A stretch of DNA of 64,000 nucleotides. Source: Coix lacryma-jobi var. lacryma-jobi (taxonomy: Eukaryota; Streptophyta; Magnoliopsida; Poales; Poaceae). The notes beneath the pieces were generated by a model, which saw only the letters and a program-made list of their open reading frames with translations, was not told the DNA's origin and did no database searches. Shown in pieces: positions 55,418 through 64,000 of the stretch; position 1 is the first letter of the stretch; each line of letters opens with the position of its first letter. Location: the NCBI GenBank assembly GCA_009763385.1, contig CM019828.1:19868822-19932821 (forward strand). Direction: 5' to 3'. Made by a program: the position numbers and the translations under genes.

Positions 55418-55670
55418 TGTCTAGGTTGGATTAGATGATGATAGGAGGAAGAAGGGTTTTTTTTGGTTTTGAGATCAAAACAGGGGAGTTTGAAGGTGTA
55501 AGCCGAAACAAAGAGAAGGGTGACTTAAAAAGACCCCAAAAGGTGCATTGGAAGGTGAATCGGCAGGTAAGGCAATTATGGCACGCAAAATTTCCACGAG
55601 ACTGGATGCTTCCAGAGGTTCCACGTCAGTAGTTCAGGAGAAAGGAATTTTGGAATAAATATTTATCCCA

Positions 55671-55685
55671 AAATTAGGGGGCATG
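55671..55685 (+). other. Element E polypurine tract
   Basis: AAATTAGGGGGCATG abuts the 3' LTR and is the plausible plus-strand primer. Confidence 0.7.
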
Positions 55686-57025
55686 TGTTAACACCAAATT
55701 TTCGCACGCGTAAGAAGATGACAGATGGGCCAATATACAGAGATGGGCGTATGAGGCATTCGGCAGGTATCCATGCAGTCGGCTAGATTCCAAGGATTCG
55801 GCAACTGCTTGTGCGGTCGGCTATTTTGAGAAAGGGGATTTCCGTTGAAGCGGCGGTAGCAAGAGCCAATCGAGCAACAAGATGGCGACAATTAAGGCAA
55901 TGAAAATACCGAAGGAAGTCGAAGGCCAAAAACATTGTATTTTTTCCTTTAACGTTTCATAGTCATATCCTCTTAGGACTCGTTTCGCGTCCAGGGTATA
56001 AATATAAACCCTTGGCTATTGTAAAAAGAGTTCACAACCATATCAATACAAACCGGCCCCGTGCCATCTTCGAGTCCTTTGTCGTGTCGTCGAGTTCTTC
56101 GAGAGGAATCATCGATCTATCGACCTCCATAAGTCCCGACAACCTTGTTATCATGTCTAGTATCATGTGGTGGATTTAGATGTGATGCAAGTAGTCTTGC
56201 TTGTTTCCAATGGTCGTGCGGCAGACCTTTGTTAACGATCAAGAAATCTTTGCTTATGCTTTATTTATGAGTAAATACCGTGCGGCAGGTGTTTGCTTGA
56301 TATGTTTAGCAAAGGCAAGATAGTTATCGGCTCTATTAGATTCGGCAAGATCTAGTAGATTCATTAAGTTATCATGTGTTGCATGATTTAATTAATTTTG
56401 TAACACTCTCTTGCCCAATCTAGATTGACTTTGTTCGGCCTTTCTTTACAAGTTTATTTGTGTTCCAATAATTGCATGATCATGATGGCCGAATTAATTT
56501 CTAATCTAGATTGTTACGTGTTGTGGGTTCATACATATCGATCACGTTTGAGCTTAGATAAAACTAGGTATCGTGCAGCAGATGCAGGTTTTAGATTGGT
56601 TTGATCGTGTTTGTTTGCATGTTCTTCTTCATGGACCCCAACTCGGCTAGTTTGTCGAGCTTGGTTACATGTCAACTTATAATTTATTCTTTACTTGTCC
56701 AAGCATGTCTTTTTCATGTACGTACGTTCGACAATCAGCTGTTTACATATGTTTATGTTTAGAGATAGCCGAATGACCTTTAAACTTGTTGACAGACAGC
56801 TTCTATAGTTGTATGTCGTTATGAGTGGCTTCAGGGCCGTAAATATGGAACTGTCTGGTCTCACCCGGCATGTTCCAGTTTTATTCTCACAGTTTTATCC
56901 CTTGTTGGTTTTCAGGTCAAACCGACTGGCACGTCTCCGGATTTCAAATCGCCCGGGCACCCGTTTGAAGCCACGCTTTCCGGCTTGCTGTGTGTCAGGC
57001 GCGGAACGCCGTTTTTGCGTCAACA
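55686..57025 (+). repeat. Element E 3' LTR
   Basis: 1,340 bp with intact TG...CA ends, followed by the GTGAG duplication. It carries the same TATAAATATA (55997-56006) as the 5' LTR. Confidence 0.93.
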
Positions 57026-57030
57026 GTGAG

Positions 57031-57383
57031 TGATGCAGCGTAAATATCCGTCACATGGGATGAGAGTTGATTTGTTGTCACAACGACCTTTTCTCCAATC
57101 TACACATGGTTAGAATAATATATATGTATGTATACACAAACCTGTGAGATGGTAGGGTTCCAGGATTAAAGATGGATCTTGAATGTTTAGGCACCCTGGG
57201 TTCTTCATTTTTGTGGAAGCTTGCCATAATGTCGAAACAGCATCTGATGTCCTGTCTATTCCACACTCAACAGAACAGGGGGAAATCCTACTAAAGCTAG
57301 TGGTACACTCAATTAGTAGACATCAAGATCATTACCAAAATCTTTACACCAATTGCTTCCCTGGCAACGATGCCAAAAATGCT
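57031..57383 (-). other. Element D internal region, part 2, with primer binding site
   Basis: It continues D after the insertion of E. On the minus strand, TGGCATCGTTGCCAG (57375-57361) lies next to the 5' LTR and is a variant of the TGGCGCCGTTGCC primer motif of Tat-type elements. No ORF is supported. Confidence 0.7.
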
Positions 57384-58958
57384 TGTTGACATTCGTTAGT
57401 GCAAATAGAATATGAAAGATTGCGCAAGCACACAGAACACCATCGTAGCATTTTACCGGGAGTATTCCAGGATCGTTATTTATATTTTACCATAGGGAAG
57501 CAAGGTTAAGAATCTGATAATTCACTATCATGCATCTACTAACTCAGAGTACTAAATAGACTAAAGCAGGAGTGAATGATATATGATATGATAATGAATG
57601 AAAGCACATAAAAGATAATTTAATGATAACTATAGTGGGAGGACAACAGGAGAGATCAAGGTTCATATATACTTCTCTATTACTTGGGTTCTAAGGTAAC
57701 AAAGATGAAAAGATATAGCAGTCATAAACATTGACACTTTGGAGCAATAGTACATTTCTGACTCTCGAATAAGACTGGGAAGAAAGTAGTCAGGGGAAGG
57801 CTGCTAAAAGCTCTACGAAACATCAATCCGAACGTGGTGGACTACGAAGGCCTAACAGAGCTGTCACCCCTGGGGCTACCACAACTATTCTGTGGGATTG
57901 AGTGCAACCTCAGGTAACCTATAGACTAAACACCATGTCTAATCTATCGATTACTACTCTAATTACCTAGGATAAGTAGAACAATCAATACGAACAAAGA
58001 TCCCATGCCAAGATATAACAACTATACTAATCATATAATAAAGCATAAAGTAATTAGAGAAGATAAATATATTAAAGCATAAGTCTTATAAGAAAAGATA
58101 CAAAGGCATACCAAATCTCTGAAGACTCCTCCGGAATTAGAGCGCAGCTCCTCTCTAATCTCTCCTTCTCCTCTTTATAATCGGATCTCTAATTACAACT
58201 AGATGAACTAGACAACTAGAACTAGAACTAGACAAACTAGATCTAAATCTAGATGAACTAGAAGAGATTCATCTAGAGGGACCTCTACTTCTACATTGAA
58301 CCCTAGTTTCTGATGTGGAGATGAATAATGAAGATGGAGATCGAGATGGCCTCCTGGGGGCACCTCCTGGCCTACTTATATAGCCCGAGGTGGAGTAGGG
58401 GCCAAGGAATCGCCATGTCATCGATCGCGTCACGTTTACAACTCTCTGTTGGATCCTTTCATCGAATTTCGGAGAGCCGGAGGATCAAACCGACTTCAGG
58501 GACGGTGGAGATGCATCCTAGGAGGCGGTGGAAGAAGGTTCCAGAAGGCGGAGGCAAAATGGCCTCCGTGGCCGACCGGCCGATCGGTGGGCCCCATCAG
58601 TCGGTCTGGCCCAGTGGGCCCCCGTGGCGGGCCGCCTCGTGGTGTCTTCTGGTGTCTTCTAGATCCTTCTTTCGCAGGTTTCGTTGCGAAATTAATATCT
58701 TTTCATTCGGGACTCCGAATATAGCAAATGATATGTCTGTTTCGATCGTCTCGACGAGCTCTTCACAATGGTGCACTCCAATTCATCACTTGAGATACTT
58801 TTATATGGTAAAAACATGGATGTCCTACAAAACAAGTGAGAGCACCAAAACTCATGGAACTTGTTAGTTTCAAACCCTACAACTATGCTTTGTGATTCAT
58901 TTCATATCATTCTATGCAATAGTTGATGGTATAATATTGACATTAAGGACTGTCAACA
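57384..58958 (-). repeat. Element D 5' LTR (right copy)
   Basis: 1,575 bp with intact TGTTGAC and GTCAACA ends. It is slightly longer than the left copy because of small insertions (for example GAACTAGAACTAG near 58220 and GGTGTCTTCT near 58645). The minus-strand TATA box lies at 58375-58382. ORFs across it are not genes. Confidence 0.9.
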
Positions 58959-58963
58959 GTCTC

Positions 58964-60698
58964 CCATGATCAAATGGTGGTACAAGCTCAAGATGTTGGT
59001 GCTCCACGAGCAGCCCCTCAAGTGGTTGATCGAAGGACTACTCCTCTACTACAAGCTCATCCTCAAGATCTCATCATAGGGAGTCCAACAAGGGGTGTAA
59101 TGACTCGATATCAAAAACTTGCTTTATTTATGGAACATCACTCCTTTGTTTCTCTTGTTGAGCCTACCATTGTAGATGAAGCTCTAAGTGATCTGGATTG
59201 GGTGAATGCCATGCATGAAGAATTGAATAACTTCACCCACAACCAAGTTTGGACACTTGAAGAGCGACCTAAAGGCGCAAGAGTCATTGGAACTAAATGG
59301 GTGTTTAGAAATGAACAAGATGATCAAGGCACGGTTGTTAGAAACAAGGCAAGGCTAGTTGCAAAGGGGTTCTCTCAAGTTGAAGGTTTGGATTTTGGAG
59401 AGACATTTGCACCGGTTGCAAGACTAGAAGCCATTCGTATCCTCCTTGCATATGCATCACATCATGACATTAAATTATATAAATGGATGTGAAAAGTGCA
59501 TTTTTAAATGGTTTCATAAATGAACTAGTCTATGTTGATCAACCTGCCGGGTTTGAAGATCCTAGATATTCTAATCATGTTTATAGGTTCTCCAAGGCGC
59601 TATATGGGCTCAAGCAAGCCCCTAGAGCGTGGTACGAGTGCCTCCGGGACTTCCTCATTGAGAAGGGCTTCACCATTGGGAAGGTCGACATCACACTATT
59701 CACCAAGAAGCTTGATGGAGAGATCTTCATTTGTCAAGTCAACGTTGATGATATCATCTTCAGGTCAAGAAATGAAGCCTATTGCAAGGAATTTGGTGAC
59801 TTGATGTCGAAGGAGTTCGAAATGTCCATGATTGGCGAGCTCACATTCTTCCTAGGCTTCCAAGTCAAGCAATTGAAGGAAGGGACTTTTATATCTCAAC
59901 ATAAGTACACAAAAGACCTCCTCAAGCGCTTCAAGATGGATGATTGCAAGCCTATCAAGACTCCAATGCCAATAAATGGACATCTCGACCTAGATGAGGG
60001 AGGTAACCCGGTTGATCAAACTCTCTACCATTCTATGATTGGTATCTTGTTATACTTGACCGCATCTAGGTCTGACATCATGTGTAGTGTGTGCATGTGT
60101 GCTCGTTTTCAAGCCGATCCTAGGGAATCACATCTCATAGCCGTAAAGAGAATCCTTAGGTACCTAAAGCACACCCCAAGCATTGGCCTTTGGTATCCCC
60201 AAGGAGCTAACTTCCAACTCGTTGGGTATTCCGATTCGGATTACGCGGGTTGCAAAATTGATAGAAAGATCACATCCAGAGGGTGCCATTTGCTTGGGAG
60301 ATCACTAGTTTCTTGGAGTTCGAAAAAGCAAAATAGTGTCGCTTTGTCTACCGCCGAGGCAGAATACACAGCCGCGGGTGCTTGTCGTGCACAAATCCTT
60401 TACATGAAACAAACCCTTTTAGACTATGGTGTAGTCCTTGAAAGGGTACCTTTGTTGTGTGACAATGAGAGCGCGATTAAGCTTGCTAACAACCCGGTTC
60501 AACACTCGCACAAAGCACATTGATATTTACCATCACTTTCTAAGAGACCATGTTTCAAAGAAAGATATATCCTTAGAAGGAGTTAGAACCGAAGATCAAT
60601 TGGCGGATATCTTCACAAAACCCCTAGATGAGAACACCCTTTGTAGATTACGAAGTGAGCTTAATGTGCTTGATCTAAGTAACTTTGTCAAAAGGTGA
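58964..60698 (+). pseudogene. Element C pol: reverse transcriptase and RNase H, two frameshifts
   Basis: It resumes after element D with the linker and RT (DWVNAMHEELNNF, WVFRNEQDD, ARLVAKGFSQV). A frameshift near 59485 separates this from MDVKSAFLNGFINELVYVDQ. The catalytic box reads NVDDIIF: the usual Tyr of YVDD is Asn. RNase H motifs are YSDSDYAGCKIDR, STAEAEYTAA and CDNESAI. A second frameshift near 60515 precedes TKHIDIYHHFLRDH and the end LADIFTKPLDE. The altered RT box and shifts make it inactive. Confidence 0.9.
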
Positions 60699-62333
60699 AA
60701 GAGGGTTGTCTTTGCATTGCATTGTATAATATGTCATGTTTAAATTATGCTATGCACATAGGCTTGTCAGACGTGGTTAAGATAACCGCCCTAAAAAGCG
60801 TGTGAAGAAGCTTACCCATGAGCAAACTTGACAAGCAACCTAGATTCAAATTCTGTATTGCATTGCATATGCATGATTGTTACTTAGTCGTTTCTTTTCG
60901 GTTAATCTTGAGCAACCGTTGTGTTCGTCCACCGCTAGGGGGAGCATTTGAGGCTCCTAATGGTTGAGACCCCTAGTTTCGGTGGCCACATGTTGTCTCC
61001 TCGGGATTTATTGCCTATTTTCACTAAAAAGGATATGTAGCCTAAGGCAAAATATTTATAAAATTGAGGGTTTATGCGAGGATGCTCATACTAGGTTCCA
61101 ACTGGTGTGTATTTGCCTCTTATTTGAGTTAGAACTTGGTTGGGAGAGGGAGCTGCAACAGAAATCTTCAAAACAATCCAAACAGTGGCATCGGAAGCTG
61201 CATCGGACGCTGCCCTAGCGTCCGATGCCCCGCACTATAGACAGCTCTGGCTGGAACAGTGGCGGGGTAGCGTCCGATGTGTCACCATCGGCGCGTCCGA
61301 GGCTCCATCGGACGCTGCCCAGCATCCGATGTCGAGGCAAAGGACGCGGACGATGTGATTTGGGAATTCTGGAGCTCTCTGAGTGGACATCGGAGCGTCC
61401 GATGTATTTACATCGGCGCGTCCGATGCCCCTTTAAGCGACGCAGTTCGTCCTTTTCTCCGATAGTTGGGTCCCACGTGTCATAACCATCATTTTGTCCT
61501 CCTCACGCCCGCACCCGACCCTCGCACCGCCGCCGCTCCCCTATGCTCGAACCCTAACCCTAAGCTCCGTCGGCCGCCGCAGCTCCACCTCGCCGCCGAC
61601 CGCCTTGCACGCCCGAGCCGCCTCGCCCACTGCCTTACCCTCGCACGCCCACTCCTCGCCGAGCTCAAGCAGGTGTCCGCCGGGTTTCCACCCTCGCCGG
61701 CGCTCCATCGCCGAAGTCCGCACCATCGCCGGAGCTCGCCTTTGTCATCCCCGAGCTCGTCTCCACCTCCGGTGATCCCTCCCCGGTCAGCAGCGCCCCC
61801 AGCGTGAGCATCCACTTTTCTTCCATAATCAGTGCACATAAGCTGCTCGATGAAATGCCCGAATGGCCGTTCTTCACTGTTTGATCCTCGTTTTCGCCAA
61901 ATTTTTGTGGAGTCCTCCTTGGCGTGACTCGTGGGATCTCGAACGTCTGTGACTTACCTCTTGCTTGGGTTGGCTCGTTGGTTCGATAGGTAGCAAAGCC
62001 CCTTCCATCTCTTATCACTTTTTGCTTTGCTTCCATAGGGTTCCTCGTCTCTAGACTATATGTGTTCTTATATATATCCCGTCTATCTTGCAGCGAGTCA
62101 GTAACAGCTTGGTCAGTGGCACAGTGTCTGTTGGCAGTTGATCAGTTTCAGAGAACCCGGGGCCAAGCCCGCGGGTAAGGATCGAGGCCAAGCCTCGCGA
62201 GCGTCAGTTCAATGGCAGTCAGTATCAGGGGGAGTCCTTGTCAGTTGAGTCTGTCAGTTGATCTTCAGTGACAATTGGTTTCTCCGTGGCAGTTCAGCTT
62301 TTTCAGCGGCAGTGTTTCTCTGTTCTGTCAGCC
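60699..62333 (+). other. Element C post-pol region: PPT-like tract, palindrome array, putative leader intron
   Basis: A TAGGGGGAGC tract (60936-60945) resembles the Sirevirus PPT. The CATCGGACGC array (61186-61432) follows, then a GC-rich, proline-coding-like stretch (61490-61800). A donor-like GTGAGC at 61804 and an acceptor-like TTGCAG at 62088-62093 could bound a 290-base intron before the env-position ORF. Frames at 61466-61807 are low-complexity and I do not call them genes. Confidence 0.5.
61186..61432. repeat. CATCGGACGC / GCGTCCGATG array inside element C
   Basis: Eight to ten copies of the decamer, its complement or variants occur, including a head-to-head pair at 61200-61228. The array ends with GATGCCCCTTTAA, as the LTR array does with GATGCTCCTTTAA (33974). 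It lies outside any LTR. Confidence 0.8.
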
Positions 62334-64000
62334 ATGCGCTGCAAGAACGTCGGTGGTGCTCCAGAGGACTCTCCTCCACGTCCTCCGCCTTCCGGTCAGC
62401 GACCAGGGAAGGCGAAGCTTGTTTCGCGCAAGAAGCACACTAGATAGCAGCGCGAGGCCGAGCAGGCCCAGGCAGTTGCAGACGCCGCAGAGCGTGCAAC
62501 GCGAGGTGGCCGTGGTGGTGGCTTGCGGATTCAGGACCAGCTCACCCCCGAGCAGAGGAGAGCCATTGAGGAGGTTGAGCGTCGGCACGGCTCACCGACT
62601 GGCTCCCTTATGGCCGTCGGTCGCCGGACCATATTCACCTCTCCGGGCATAGAGCCCCAGAGTTCATAGCAGGGCCAGGCAGAGGCCGAGACACCAGAGG
62701 AGGCTGAGGCTGAGGCTGAGGGAGAGGCAGAGGCTGAGGAGGAGGTGCCCAGGCGCCGATCGTCCTATCGCAGGACCGAGGTGCCACCCCGGCCCGACGT
62801 CCCTCTGCGAGGTGCACGTGCTCCATCGAGGCGTTCTCCCCCGCCGATTCCGCGACTGGACCTTAAGGTGGCCACCTGTTCCCAGATTCAGACGCTACGT
62901 CTAGTGCCAGTGGAGCAGTGGTTCCCCAGGGAGAGGCAGCACCAGGCTAGCCCGGATTTCTATACAGTGCTGCAGGAGGATTTCTACCGGGGGTACAGGA
63001 GCGCCGGGATTAGTCTGTGCTCCCAGCGTGTTTGCACCTTGGAGGCCTTGGTTTCAGCAGCAGAGCAGCTTCGCCCAGTTCTCACTTACCTGCCAGGTCT
63101 GGCAGATCTTCTGGGGCGGTCTGACACTTATATAGAGGATTGGGTCTTCCAGTTCTATGCTTCATTGTGGGTTCACTCGGACCGAGAGATGATAGAGTTT
63201 GCGTTCGGAGGGAAGCACTACAGGCTGTTCACATCAGACATCCGGGGTTGGTTCGGACTTCGCCACTCTCACACCGGATCCATGACCTGTGCTACGACAG
63301 AACAGAGCCACCTAGACGCCCTCATGGTGGCGAGCAGCCAACTACCGACCTGGTGCGCCCGTGCTTCCGAGAGCCCTTCGGGGAGGGTTCGAGCCGAGCG
63401 CCGAAGGATCTTACTCCTGCTACTCGGATCCTCCACGAGGTCCTTCAGCGCACCTTGTTACCCCGTGTTGGCTTCAGAGAGGGTATGTCCCGAATCCAGC
63501 TATGGTTGCTCGCCTATCTGATTTGGCACCAGGAGTTCGATGTTTTAGATGTGAGTATCTATGAGATGGAGGACACAGTAACAGAGGGCATCAAGGCCTG
63601 GAGGCAGCTACCGTATGCACATTGGGTTTCCTACATTCTGTGGAAAGCAGCAGTCACGATAGGATCTCGACCAGGACAGTCGCTCACTAGCTCAACGATC
63701 GTGTTCCCCGCATATAACATGAGTCAGCTTTTGGGACACGGTCGGGACCGCAGGCAGCAGCAGCAGGCACCGTCTAGCTCGAGACAGCGACCAGAGGTGC
63801 CAGAGTCTGCTAAGGAGTAGGACGAGGCCGTCAGAGCCCTCGCCGAGCAGGAGCTAGCAGACCTAGAGGGTGTGGACACTTTCGTGGCCGAGGACCCCAC
63901 AGACAGCTCAGACGAGGACTACCAGCTCCCGCCTCGCTTTCAGCCTCGCTCTCACGACACTGGGGACGGGTCGTCTGGTACCTCCGATCCAGGGTTTCTT
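62334..64000 (+). pseudogene. Element C env-position ORF, broken, runs off the window
   Basis: A frame starting MRCKNVGGAPEDSPP extends from 62334 in one phase to about 63260, then in another phase to the window end. Stops lie at 62445-62447, 62667-62669 and 63818-63820, and a frameshift lies near 63255-63290. The N-terminus is Pro/Arg/Glu-rich. The middle has a conserved-looking segment (PDFYTVLQEDFYRGYRSAG, DWVFQFYASLWVHSDRE, GGKHYRLFTSDIRGWFGL), followed by EGMSRIQLWLLAYLIWHQ, and the end is acidic. Its place between pol and the 3' LTR is where Sireviruses carry an env-like ORF. I see no clear signal peptide or transmembrane span, so a role in membrane entry is not supported; the function is unknown. 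Confidence 0.6.

Larger units (their letters stand above)
46855..57025 (+). mobile_element. Element E: Ty3/Gypsy retrotransposon, Tat lineage, nested in D
   Basis: LTRs 46855-48195 and 55686-57025 are flanked by GTGAG (46850-46854, 57026-57030). The internal region has a primer site, a gag-pol frame with protease, RT, RNase H, a second RNase H-like domain and integrase, then an unusual 2.8 kb 3' region with antisense ORFs. RT before integrase gives Gypsy; the second RNase H and antisense ORFs point to the Tat lineage. Seven nonsense codons and one frameshift disrupt the single long frame. It interrupts D and so is the youngest insertion of that branch. Confidence 0.92.
40741..58958 (-). mobile_element. 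Element D: large non-coding LTR retrotransposon (LARD-like), minus strand
   Basis: LTRs 40741-42291 and 57384-58958 are flanked by perfect GTCTC duplications (40736-40740, 58959-58963). The canonical ends are TGTTGAC...GTCAACA; the left copy begins TATTGAC. A primer site on the minus strand beside the right LTR and TATATAAG on the minus strand in both LTRs give orientation. After removal of element E (46855-57025) the internal region is about 4.9 kb, and I find no gag, RT or integrase in it. It is therefore a non-autonomous element. The primer motif resembles that of Tat-type Gypsy elements, which suggests the helper lineage. Confidence 0.85.
33279..64000 (+). mobile_element. Element C: Ty1/Copia Sirevirus with env-position ORF, split by insertions B and D (3' LTR beyond window)
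   Basis: The 5' LTR (33279-34818) is followed by a Met-tRNA primer site, gag with two zinc knuckles, protease-integrase, RT-RNase H, a long leader and an env-position ORF still open at the window end. The coding sequence is interrupted at 38542-40509 (solo LTR B, TSD AACAT) and at 40741-58958 (element D, TSD GTCTC). Removing each insert and one duplication makes the C frame continuous across both gaps. About 10.5 kb of C is present. Its 3' LTR should lie to the right. Gag and pol carry nonsense codons and frameshifts. It is the oldest element of the nest. Confidence 0.9.

Noticed and set aside
60936..60945. PPT-like tract as the true 3' LTR boundary of C
   Set aside because: The sequence after it does not match the 5' LTR start (TGAACGCATC) and continues into a long internal region with an ORF, so the LTR must lie further right.
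61550..61565. AACCCTAACCCTAA telomere-like motif
   Set aside because: Only two units, and the plant telomere repeat is CCCTAAA; this is chance.
61466..61807. Proline-rich 113-codon ORF in the post-pol region of C
   Set aside because: Low-complexity GC-rich leader sequence with no domain; better seen as untranslated leader before the candidate intron.

Overview
This window is intergenic-heavy nuclear DNA of a grass, most likely a panicoid (sorghum, sugarcane, Miscanthus or maize type). The inference rests on Stowaway and Tourist MITEs, a CACTA element with TTTGCCGAG subterminal repeats, Sirevirus-type Copia elements, Tat-lineage Gypsy elements, and two plant genes. No tRNA, rRNA or CRISPR is visible. 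Most of the sequence is transposable elements, and many have insertion boundaries that can be read exactly from target-site duplications (TSDs).

Layout. (1) 1-2.1 kb: the 5' three exons of a 12-oxophytodienoate reductase gene of the jasmonate-type (OPR3/OPR7/OPR8) on the minus strand; the rest lies left of the window. (2) 2.8-7.0 kb: a cluster of MITEs, one inserted inside another, and the first copy of an AT-rich repeat called X here. (3) 7,043-21,289: Copia/Sirevirus element A on the minus strand, inserted in a second copy of X. It has 2 kb LTRs, gag, pol and a multi-PPT region. Its 5' LTR was later hit by another LTR element that survives only as a solo LTR (F, 17,043-19,664). (4) 22-25.2 kb: a gene-containing island with a single-exon 377-codon gene of unknown function, a fragment of a related gene upstream, and a fold-back MITE. 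(5) 26.9-29.8 kb: a Stowaway MITE and a 2.6 kb CACTA element. (6) 29.8-33.3 kb: no supported gene, a (CT)n tract and LTR-like sequence.

(7) 33,279 to the right edge: a four-element nest. Sirevirus C (plus strand) begins with its 5' LTR at 33,279. Its pol is split by solo LTR B (38,542-40,509, TSD AACAT) and then by the 18.2 kb element D (40,741-58,958, TSD GTCTC). D is a minus-strand element with no recognisable coding capacity (LARD-like, Tat-type primer site). D is itself split by the 10.2 kb Gypsy/Tat element E (46,855-57,025, TSD GTGAG). C resumes at 58,964 with reverse transcriptase and RNase H, then a long leader with palindromic repeats and an env-position ORF that runs off the window. 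The order of events is C, then B and D (order unknown), then E inside D.

None of the retroelements has an intact coding set: all pol genes carry nonsense codons or frameshifts. The most striking structure is in the Sirevirus LTRs: dense arrays of short palindromes whose two arms vary together from unit to unit, and a similar palindrome array repeated in the internal pre-env region of C. Element E is also notable for two spliced-looking antisense ORF modules produced by a duplication that also copied the end of integrase.
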